From Chlamydomonas sphaeroides (lineage: Eukaryota > Chlorophyta > Chlorophyceae > Chlamydomonadales > Chlamydomonadaceae), in assembly GCA_001662425.1 (NCBI GenBank), contig BDDC01000216.1, positions 1 through 25,060 on the forward strand: a stretch of DNA of 25,060 bases, given 5' to 3'. Below are positions 9,840-18,500 of this stretch, in pieces. How positions within the stretch are numbered: position 1 is the stretch's first letter; each line of letters begins with the position of its first letter. The notes under the pieces were generated by a model that was given only the letters and a program-made list of their open reading frames with translations, was not told the origin of the DNA and made no database searches. A program made the translations under genes and the position numbers.

Positions 9840-9859
9840 CATACGGTGAAAAGTCCATA

Positions 9860-10263
9860 CACATGCACGGCATGCCGTTCCACACACGGCACTTCGCAGG
9901 CCCCAGGCCGCAACCGGACTGATACCCCCGTCAGCGCAGCACGCCAGGTATTCCTCCTTTGACTTCATTCTAGCTTGTTATACGTGCGTACCTAGCCGCT
10001 GCACGCGGCGGGCCAGGATCACCGACAGCGCACGAAGGGCAGCGGGCGCGTGCCACATGCACCGCCTGGCACCACCGCTTCACCCTGGATGCAACAACAA
10101 ACACACACACACAACTTGGACGCGCACCGCTTGCTTGCACGTACAGCAGGGTGATGCCCGCTCAAAGAGCACCTGCTCAACGCTTCAGGGACGACTGACA
10201 GCCTGGCACCTGCCCAAAGACAACTTTGCGCTTCCCACGAACAACACCACAATGCAAACTTGC
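9860..10263 (-). other. Convergent intergenic region and gene C 3' UTR
   Basis: Calredoxin (+) and gene C (-) end tail to tail here. A short (CA)n run lies at about 10100-10113. I found no minus-strand TGTAA between 10263 and 9850, so the poly(A) site of gene C is unknown. Confidence 0.5.
10087..10115. repeat. Short (CA)n/(CAA)n microsatellite
   Basis: caacaacaa followed by about seven CA units, in the 3' flank of gene C. Confidence 0.7.
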
Positions 10264-12139
10264 TCAGCTGCGGCCCACCAGCAGCGTCCGCAGCAGCGCC
10301 GCCGCCCCGCTGCCCGCCTTCTCCGCCGCCGCGAGGTCGCAGCCAACTGGACCCACCGTGCTCAGCCGCCACATCGCATACGTGCCACCCGACCACATGT
10401 GGACGCAGCCGGCCGGCAGGGAGCCGGCCTCCGCAGTGCCGGGTGCCGCCAGGCTGACTTGGATGGTGGCCATGTGCGTGTTGGGCTGGCCGTCCGGCAG
10501 CACGAGCGGCGTGAGGCCGGCCGCGCACCATTCGTGCGGTGGCGGTGGCGCCGGCGGGCCGCCGGGCGGGCAGCAGCAGGGGTCCAGCGACACAACCCCC
10601 AGCGGGCAGCCGCGACAGTCCGACAGTGTATAGAGCGGAAGGGCGGCGACGACGGAGCCGGCGGGGGCCGCAGGCCCGGCGTAGCAGCTTCCCGTGTGTT
10701 GGGTTTGGGGCATGTGCGTTGGCGCTGCAGTGGGCGATGGCACGCAGGGGTGGGGCGCGCGCGGTTCAATGAGCGCTTTCCGGGAGCCTGCTGAGGGGCA
10801 CGGCCGCATTGTGAGGGGGGCCGTCCCCAGACCCGGTATGCAACGCGCCCGTCCCTGACTCCCGACATCGGCCCGGCTCACCTGGCGCGGGCATGTCGCA
10901 GAACGTATCCGTTAGAACCACAGCAGCCATGAGGGGAGCCGGGGAGACGGTAGCCTGGAGGTGATTGGGTGTTGGTGGCGCAAGGTGGGGTGGCAGCTTC
11001 GTTAGGACGTATGCCGTATGAGAGGCAGCTGCGGCTGCTGCAGCATACTGCCGTACACTAGGGTGATCGTGGTACGATGGCCCCTGCACAAATGTGGGCG
11101 GCAGAGCAGGGGCTCACCTGGAGATGGCCTGGCGGGACTTGCTCATTCGGCGCGGCGCCGCTTGTGACCGCCGCGTGGTTGTCGTCGCAGCCCTCCTCCT
11201 CCTCGCCCAAGAGCTCAAGGTCCTCCGCGTCCAAGAGCCCTAGGAGCGACACTAGGTCATCTTGGTCTGAGTCGCAGTCCGCTCCAGAGCAGGTCCCCAG
11301 AGCTGCCCCAGAGGGCGGCTGATGGGGCACCAGCGGGGTTCCTGCGGGGGTGACACGCGGCGGTATGAGCGAGGCGCCGCCGCAGGCCGTCCCAACCCGG
11401 CGCCGCGCAGCAGCCCCTGGCGCCCCTGCAAGGAGGGGCTGCTGTGCGATGGCAGGCATGCTGCTCACCGGCGGAAGGCTGCGTGCCGAAGAGACTCGAG
11501 CAGCGCAGTCCCGGCAGCTCCGAGGGCGGCTCCAGGCTGCCGAGCGACATGACGCTGGCAGCGCCAGTCCCCATGGCGGGCCGCGAGGAGAAGAGGGCCG
11601 GGTTGCAAAACCGCTGTGGGGTCCGAGGGAAAGGGCGAGGGGACAGGGAACTGTTGGTGCTCGCTTTACGCGCCAGGACTTCCCGTGAAGGGCTATGACC
11701 CCCAAGGCTTGGAGCGCACACGGCCCCCAAAGCCCACAGCAGGTGCGCACCTGGACCTCGCGACTTCCTTTGATACATGCCTGCCCTCAGCACGCAGGCC
11801 CCGGTCCCCGAGCCCCCTAGCGACTGGCACCGCACGCACCTTGTAGATGTGGGCGTACGGCGGGGGCGCGGTGGAGTCAGGCGGACCCGCGCACAGCCAC
11901 TTGCCGCGAGGCTTGAGAGCCTCGGGGCCGTACATGGCCTGCAGCTGTTCCACCAGCAGCGGCAGCTCCTTGGATAGCGTGCCTTTAGGCAGGCCGCCCC
12001 TATTAGGAAGTGACCGGAAGTGCTTCAGGGCGGTCTTGTAGTGCTTGGTGCGGCTGTCGTGCCCAAGCTCGTTGCCACACACGAGGCACTGCCCGCGGCG
12101 TTCGCGCTTCGGCGGTGAGGCCTGCTTGCGCTCCAGCAT
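10264..12139 (-). CDS. Gene C: five-exon gene of unknown function with Cys/His and acidic regions
   Basis: Exons (minus order): 12139-11840, 11613-11469, 11341-11118, 11083-10882, 10790-10264. Every junction is in phase, giving 465 aa from the first in-frame ATG. The frame is open upstream of that ATG, so the true start may be earlier or on another exon. Visible parts: a basic stretch (PPKRERR, residues 9-15; KRKR just upstream) that could be a nuclear localisation signal; a Cys/His cluster with C18, C21, H27, H33 and H40 that may bind zinc; a highly acidic stretch at about 170-200 (DSDQDD, then LELLGEEEE); an Ala run in exon 4; and a C-terminal module with AALPLYT and GCVHMWSGGTYAMW. A basic, possibly zinc-binding N-terminus followed by an acidic stretch would fit a transcription-type regulator, but this is inference. 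The module faintly resembles paralogs A and B and fragment D. Intron 2 has two in-frame acceptors (see findings). Confidence 0.65.
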
Positions 12140-12283
12140 TGAGGGTTCGGCCTGGCGCTTGCGCTTCGTGGCTGGGGGCAAGGCTGGGCCTGCGCCCTGG
12201 ACGGCCCTGGCTGGGCGGAATAAGGCGGAACGGAGCACAGGGGCAGCATACAAGGTTAAGTGAATCGGCGTAATGGAGCACAG

Positions 12284-13133
12284 CGGCAGGTTGGGCGAAG
12301 GGTCCCTGCGTGTTAGGAGGGAAAGCGCCTTGTGCCCTCGGCCATTCCGGCCAGTCCAGTCGGCGTTGGGCCCGCCTGGACCCCGCGCCCCGCGCCCACA
12401 ATGACATGGACAACAATGCGAGATGATGGCCCTTAATCACGCTGGCCAGCGCCTTTGGGAATCGAGCTTGATTCGAGAACGCGCTATCTCGGCATTGCCG
12501 CAAGCGCCCCGCAACGCACCAAGTTACGATGTGCCTGGAATATGGCGGGGCCGTGGTCCAGCGCGGTCGGTGCAGATGGGCTCACACTGGACCAGGGAAC
12601 AACAGCAGTCTGCGCTCGAAAGTGCAGGGCTGGACCAGGAAGCAAGCACTTTGCTTACAACCAATGCAGATATAATGATATGCTTGTTGCGTTCGACAAG
12701 GAACGCAGAGTTTGGCGATACCCTGTTGCGGTCCAGCCAAGCAAGCGGTCCGGCCGCGGATGAAAAAGGGCATCCGCACCATGCGCTGCCCGGGACTGCA
12801 ACGACTGCACGACATATCCATTGGAAACATGCTTGCTGCATTTGAAACATGATGCTACTAGCTGCTTTCCTGCAGTCCGGTGAAGCCAACTCGCCAACGC
12901 GGGAGCGCCGAGTCGCAGCGAAGCACACGCCTCGGCATCCTTGGTAAAGGTTCTTGGTCAGTCAACGGGCGGCGAGCTGGCTCACATTGATAAATCACCG
13001 GTCCGGCGCCCGCACGAACCTCGATCTTTCCCGGGCCAAACCCCTACGTCTGTACCGGCATCAGAAATCTGCCTGCTGTTGCGCCCATTATCGCGCTCAG
13101 CCACAACAGCAGTAGCCATCCCATCCTGCTCAG
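12284..13133. repeat. Diverged duplication copy 2, 3' flank of paralog B
   Basis: Counterpart of 1 to about 1250: the same ordered blocks, lower identity than the coding part (roughly two thirds by eye, with indels). It separates the 5' end of gene C from the 3' end of paralog B, so the promoter of gene C probably lies in the duplicated segment. There is no supported gene. A minus-strand TGTAA at 12660-12656 could end the paralog B transcript. Confidence 0.6.
12656..12660 (-). terminator. Possible poly(A) signal TGTAA of paralog B
   Basis: The plus strand reads TTACA. It lies about 475 nt downstream of the paralog B stop, a normal 3' UTR length for these algae. The position is not conserved in duplication copy 1, where a TTACA lies at 593-597. 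Confidence 0.35.
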
Positions 13134-13907
13134 TTACAGCCTTGCTTTCCGCTGTGCCGTCGTCCTCCCCCTCAACAAAGCCCTCGCTGGTGTCATGTGG
13201 AAGCCCTCGCCGTCGCTGCGAGCAGGGGGCTCCGGAACTGCGGCGCTGGTTGCCTCATCGCCCGCCCCTGCGGCCGCACCCCAGCCTCCCGGCACCAGCG
13301 GCTGCATCAGGTAGGGTGCGCCAGGGCCTATGCGCTGGCCCAGCCCCAGCGGCCACACCCACACCGGCGCACCCAGGGGCCGCACCACCTGCGGCAGCGG
13401 CGCCAGCCAGTACAGCGCGGGAGGGCCCGTCTGCAGCCCGGTCGCCTCGTCCTGGCGGCTCAGCCACACCGCAAAGCCACGCGGGTCCTCCGGCTCGCGG
13501 CTGCCATCCGTCAGGGCCAGCATGCGCACGGGGCAGCCGTTGAAGCGAGCCGGACGCTGCTGTCCACTGGCAGCTTTGACGCCTTCCAGGCCGCTGCCGG
13601 TGTCAGAGTGGGCGGGCTTGGCCGAGGCGCGAGGCACGCCGCGCGGGAAGTGTCCGTCCCTGGCGGGCTCCAGGTGGTGTTGCCCCGCGAGCGTGAAGAC
13701 CGAGGTGCCCCGCAACATCAGTGCAGCGTCCTGCCAGGGCGAGTCGGGGCTCAGGAGATGAGCGGATGCAGCGTCGTGCCAGCTCCAGCCGTCGCCACGT
13801 GGTTTAGCCAGCAATGACTGCGGTCGGTGTCGCACAGGCAGGGCAGGTGTGGATGAGCGCCAGTCCAGCTCCGGACGTCCAGAGCCACGGGCGAGACGAA
13901 AAGCGGA
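13134..13907 (-). CDS. Paralog B: C-terminal exon of the same unknown family as A
   Basis: The frame is open from a TGA at 13908-13910 to a TAA at 13134, 257 codons, again without an ATG at its head, so it is probably a last exon. It reads LDWRSS, WQDAALML, GHFPRGVPRASAKPAHSD, FNGCPVRMLALTDG, EDPRGFAVWLS, YWLAPLP, VWVWPLGLGQRIGPGA and LMQPLVPGGWG, matching paralog A nearly residue for residue across about 130 positions. Unlike A, the DWR region is not interrupted by a stop. B continues past the end of A with an unrelated Ala/Pro/Arg-rich tail. The module is rich in Trp, Pro and Gly and looks like a beta-rich fold, but no catalytic motif is evident. Upstream exons, perhaps within 13908-14460, could not be established. 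Confidence 0.5.
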   Translation of the reverse strand, partial: SAFRLARGSGRPELDWRSSTPALPVRHRPQSLLAKPRGDGWSWHDAASAHLLSPDSPWQDAALMLRGTSVFTLAGQHHLEPARDGHFPRGVPRASAKPAHSDTGSGLEGVKAASGQQRPARFNGCPVRMLALTDGSREPEDPRGFAVWLSRQDEATGLQTGPPALYWLAPLPQVVRPLGAPVWVWPLGLGQRIGPGAPYLMQPLVPGGWGAAAGAGDEATSAAVPEPPARSDGEGFHMTPARALLRGRTTAQRKARL

Positions 13908-14693
13908 TCAGGATAAGAGGCCTCCGTCCTACCTGGACAAGGTCGGATAGGGCCACCCCGGAGCAGTTGTGAACAGAGGTGGACGGCCATCATGGCTGCA
14001 CTCACCACATGCTGCGATCCGTTGTCAGCCGATTGGCCAGAGGGTGTGGAGGGCAGTGCGTCCGCACCACCTGCGTTCGTTGGAGCAGAGGATAGATGAA
14101 GGGCAGGGTGGAGCCACACGGTGCTCGAGACAGTTCAGCGAGTGTGGTGTCTGCCAGGGCGAGTCGACGCACATGGCCACTCACATTCAGGAGCCATGCT
14201 TTGTCGGCTTCGTGCGGGCTGCGTGTGTTGGCAGTGGAGGACGATGCGTATGCGCGATGTGCCGATGCTCGGAGCGATGCTGGTGACAGTGGGTGTACCG
14301 GTATGGCGCCTTGACTCAGTGATTTGAATATGGAATGCACGATAGTGTGGCTACTTGATGCACATTCGGCATCGCGACACTCCTGACCGCCGGTGCTACG
14401 GTCTGGTCCTGTTGGTTGGCGGCTTCCCGTCAGTTCGTCTAGGCCACCTTGGTCCAACTGTCTAGTATTGAGCAGCCTGCTTCTCTGCTAGGTGGTGACA
14501 AGCTTTATTGGTTTGAACAGCCTGCTTGTCTGCTTGTTGGTGAAGAGCTACTTGGTTTGTGAGTCCAGCCGAGCTAGGATGTATGATAGGACGACCCATG
14601 AACTCACCACAGATTAGCAGGATGTTGTTATATTTATCGTTGTTTTGTTTCAGCTTATGCAGCTGTCGATCAGTTCATGCGCTGTTGCCGACG
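13908..14693. other. Intergenic region upstream of paralog B
   Basis: Less GC-rich than its surroundings, especially 14300-14660. A minus-strand frame at 14002-14457 looks somewhat protein-like (WLLNVSGHVRRLALADTTL) but starts only at TTG and has no matched splice sites; it might be an upstream exon of paralog B. It also holds the 45-bp tandem repeat. Confidence 0.3.
14470..14558. repeat. Two-copy 45-bp imperfect tandem repeat
   Basis: 14470-14514 and 14515-14558 are two copies of the same unit (starting ga[g/a]cagcctgctt and ending ttggttt) with several substitutions. They lie in a comparatively A/T-rich stretch. Confidence 0.8.
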
Positions 14694-15200
14694 TTATCTG
14701 GGGTCCCACCCTGGATGCAATGTTCGGCGTACGAGAGCGGTTCGCTGCGATGTGCTGCTCGCTGCGCCAAGGTCTGTGGCTCTGTAGAGTTTGAACGTGA
14801 AAGGATACGGCCCCGGCTGTAGCATTACAACCACGCCAAGGTACGCCCCACGGGGCTGCGCCCACAGCTTCACGCTGCCCCGATCCCAGATGGGACCATC
14901 TAGTAAGGACAGCACGAGCCACAGGCGGCCGCCCCTGTGCAGGCCGGCACCCTGGCGTGACCCTGGCCCCGCTGGCCCTGCGCCCCCGCACACCCTGCCG
15001 CATGCACGGGCCACGGCGCTGCGCCGCCTAGGGGCCGCCAAGGCGCTGCTACCCGACTGGTCGACCCGCCAGCAACGGCCGTGAACGTACCCACGCCCCT
15101 GCAACTGCCGTACCGCAGGCGCCGCTGCGGCCTGCTGTTGCCCGGCCACGCCGTGGCCCAGCCGGCGCCTCCCGCGGCCTACCCCTGCTGCCGCCCCGCA
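14694..15200 (-). pseudogene. Fragment D: open frame resembling the A/B/C module, in the 3' flank of the RBR gene
   Basis: Open from a TGA at 15201-15203 to a TAA at 14694, 168 codons with no ATG at the head. It contains GYVHGRCWRVDQSG, then GGRLWLVLSLLDGPIW, GSVKLWAQPRGAYLG and VVVMLQPGP. The last part resembles gene C (GCVHMWSGGTYAMW) and paralog A (VWVWPLGLGQ...ASYLMQPL): a small residue and Val, then Trp, then a Gly/Pro turn and a second hydrophobic strand. It lies on the same strand as the RBR gene, 277 bp after its stop. The TGTAA at 14829-14825, the likely poly(A) signal of RBR, falls inside this frame. I read it as a decayed or partial copy; a real last exon of an unseen gene is also possible. 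Confidence 0.35.
14825..14829 (-). terminator. Probable poly(A) signal TGTAA of the RBR gene
   Basis: The plus strand reads TTACA. It is the first minus-strand TGTAA after the RBR stop, implying a 3' UTR of about 650-670 nt, typical for these algae. It lies within the open frame of fragment D. Confidence 0.5.
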
Positions 15201-15477
15201 TCACTGCGCGCCACTGCCTGCCCCCAGCAGACCGCTCCCCCTCACAGCACTTCCTCCGCCTGCAGCCGCTGCCGAGTGCCCACCCAGCCCGCTGCTGCAC
15301 CCGTCCCTACCGCCACACCTGCGTACAGCTCGCCGCCAAGCCACCTGCGCAGCCCGCCGTCGCTGACTTCGCTGCGTCCAGATATACACATACAAAAAGA
15401 GCCGGCCGTCCTCGGCCCGCCCGCCTCTCGCGGCCTCATGCTACCGGGTTCCGCTTCTTGGCCCGCCTCTCGCGGCC
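15201..15477 (-). other. Proximal 3' UTR of the RBR gene
   Basis: C/G-rich with no supported gene. Its upstream end carries one unit of the 42-bp duplication that spans the stop codon. Confidence 0.5.
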
Positions 15478-15503
15478 TCAAGCCACCAGGTTCCGCTTGG
15501 GCC
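15420..15503. repeat. 42-bp tandem duplication spanning the RBR stop codon
   Basis: 15462-15503 and 15420-15461 are two copies of a 42-bp unit (cccgcctctcgcggcctca... on plus) differing at a handful of bases. The gene-proximal copy encodes the last RBR residues (PKRNLVA and TGA). The distal copy repeats them in the same frame as KKRNPVA and TGA. Confidence 0.9.
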
Positions 15504-18500
15504 GGTACACGGCGATCTGGGCGGAGCACGTCTGCAGCTTGCCGTACAGGTCGTTCTCAATCATGTCGAAGAACTTGACGATGCGCGACTCGATGCTAAC
15601 GGTGCTGTTGATGACGCGCACGCGGTCATCCGAGTCGATGGTCAGCGACTCGCTGCACTCCTCCACCAGCCCGCTCAGCCGCTCCACCTGCGCAGCGGGA
15701 CGGCGGGGACGGGGACGCGGGCACGGACGGTTGTGTGGGCGCGCAGCGCGATTAACGCCAGGGGTTGCGAAGCCGGGCGGGTGCACGGGAAGGAGGGGCG
15801 GGTGCGGTGCGCGGGGCCACCCGTGACGTGCCGTGGCAGGGCACGAGGCAGGCGCCGCGGGGCAGCGCCGGCGCGCGGCGTGGCGGCGCGGCGTGCGGGG
15901 AGGTGTGCGGGCGCGCACACACGCGCATTGCTGATGACCGCAGCGAGCACAGGCCCAGCTGACGGGGGCGCCATCCTCTGCTGCTGGTGCCACCTCCGCT
16001 TGTGGCAGCCAGACAGGATTGGCCGGCGGTGCTGGTCAAACGTTGCTCCACGCAAGCTGGCGGCGGCATCCCAGGCGCCGCGCGAGATGCATGGGTCTAT
16101 CAGCCTCACCTCGCCCTCCAGGCGCTGCTGGTGCTCCTCGAACAGGTCCAGGTTGCGCTTGTTGTCCTCCTCCGTAAAGTCCTCCTTGTACATCTCGCCT
16201 GACGTCAGCAGCAACGCGGGGGAAGGGCCAGGCGGACCGTACGGTAACGCGGCGACATGGCAGGGAGCTGGCCGGGGGGACGGCGGCGGCGCACAGCTCG
16301 TGCGCCCTTGGCACGGGGCCACAGGCAGCTTGCGGGACACGGCAAGGGACAAGTGCGCGCCCATGTCCCCCGCTCCCGGGCTGCCCGCTCAGCGGCGGCC
16401 AGGCGCTCGCTCACCGCCGAAGAAGAAGTAGGCGAAGGCGTAGCTGTTGGACAGCACGCCGCGCGCCACCTTGAGCTGGTCCAGCGCGCGCACCAGCCAG
16501 GTGTAGTCGCGTGCCTCGATGCCGGTGTGCACCATGTCGCCGATGCGCTTGAGCAGGTCGGCGCTGGCGGGGGCGGGGGGGGGCGGGAGGGCAGAGGCAG
16601 GGACAGGGGGCGAGAGGGGGTTGGTGGAGGAGCGGCAGAAGAGAGAATGAAGAGAGGGAGGGGATACCGTATGTCGCCGTAAAGCTGAGGCCGTTGGACG
16701 GCCGTACGGCCGGACATGAGCCCCACCGCCGGCTCACCGCTTGACGCCCTCCTTGCCGTAGCTGTCCATGTGCAGCTTGTAGCGCTCGAAGTAGTGCATG
16801 TAGCGCTTGTGGTTGCGAGCCGCCGCGTCGATCTTGCGGTCCATCTCGTCCTTCCAGCGCCCGCAGCTGTGGCCCTCGATCTTCTGCCACGTGTGCGCCG
16901 TGCCCGTGGCCGCGCCGCAGAGCCAGCAAAACGCCTGCAGCGCGGGGCAGGCAGCAGCGCACGGACGGGGAGGCCGGGTCAGGCTGCGTGGTGCTCGGCC
17001 TATCTGGGCGCGGCCGGGCTGGAAGCCGGCGATGCCGCACGGCCGCGCGACGCAGCACCCGGCACACGGGGCCGCCGTGGGCCAGCCGTCCGCAACCCCG
17101 CAAGTGGGTCGCGGCCGCACAACATGGCCCGCACGCACGCCGTCCACCTGCGGACCTCGCCGACCCCCACCCGCCCGCGCGCAGCGCGCGCTCGGCCCTG
17201 CTCTTGCCTGGCCGCACTTGCACATGACCAGGTTGCAGCCGCCGTTCTTCTCCACGGGCTTGGAGCACTTGGGGCAGGGCTTTGTGTTGGCCATGAACCA
17301 GTTGCGCGTCTCGCTGTCGCCGTGGATCTTCTCGTCCCACTCGTCCCACCTGTGGCAGGCAGGTACGCAAGGGCCGTTGATGGCGGCAATGTGGGCCACG
17401 CACTCATGCGGGCTTGGGTAACGGGTGCAGTTGCGTCCGCGGGGCACCGCTGCGGCTGCTGAGAGAGCAGCCGCGGCCCTGCAAGACCTGCATGCGGCGG
17501 CGCACTGACGACGCGAATGCGGAAGCCGTTATTATGAGGCTCTGCGAGGTACGCCAGGGCAGGCACCCCGCTGCAGCTGGCAGGGGCCTCCAGCGTCCAA
17601 CACGGCTCGTGGCTAGTCCCGCGGCGCCGCGCCCCGACCCACATCTTGCAGGTGCAGGGCGTGTGCGGGTCCTTGAGGCACTTGAAGCAAAACACCTTGC
17701 CGCACGCGCACTCGGGCTCCACGAACGGGTCGCCTTCCACCTGCACGGCCGGCAGCGAGCCACGCACGCGGGCAAGGGCGGGCCAGCGCATGAGGAGTGT
17801 GCGTGGCGTGGCTTGGTGGCAGAGCACATTGCCCTGGCACTGCGCGGTCTGAACAGCCCTCGCCCCCCGGCAGCCTCCGCTGCTCGGGGCCAGCCAAAGC
17901 TCCTGTCGTGCGGCGGGCTGCCTGCACGCACGCGCAGCACGGCTGCCGGAGGCCCGGCTGCTGCACGCGCTGTTGGCCATCCGCAGCAGCAGCCCGACCC
18001 ACATGCTCGCCCCCACCCGGACCGCTGGCGATTGAGCAGCCGCAGCCCAGGCGCTACAGGGAATCAGCACCGGCTGGCGCCACGAGCTGCCGCGCACCTG
18101 GCGCTGCCCTCCTGCCCAAGCGCACTCAGCTCACCCAACCCAGCCCTCCTGCTCGGCCCCAGCCGCACCTGCACCGCGTGTCCGCACCAGGGCACGCTGG
18201 GGCAGAAGTTGACCCGCGCGTTGTCGTCCACGTACGACAGCGCCAAGCTCTGCGTGTACTTTTCCAGAGCGTCGGCTGCCCCCGCCCCGGTGACGCCTCC
18301 GGGCGCAGACGCGCCCGCGCTGCTGCCGCCGCCGCTGCCGCTCGCGGCGCCGCCGCTGGTGGAGGCCGCGGCGCCCGCGTCTGCCCGGTCCGCGTTGAGC
18401 AGTGAGCACACTTTCTCCTCGTCGCACACCACCCCGCACTTGTGGGCCATACAGCTGGGACCGGGGAACGGCGGGGCGCAGGTGTAAGCAGCTCAGGACA

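Larger units (their letters stand above)
8787..9850 (+). other. Calredoxin 3' UTR
   Basis: About 1.05 kb from the stop codon to just past the first TGTAA. There is no supported gene. It contains the minisatellite at 8851-8930 and an animal-type AATAAA at 9025-9030 that is unlikely to be used in this lineage. Confidence 0.5.

Noticed and set aside
16411..17403. 330-codon minus-strand open frame over RBR exons 8-10
   Set aside because: Wrong frame; the RING2 and Ariadne motifs lie in the spliced frames.
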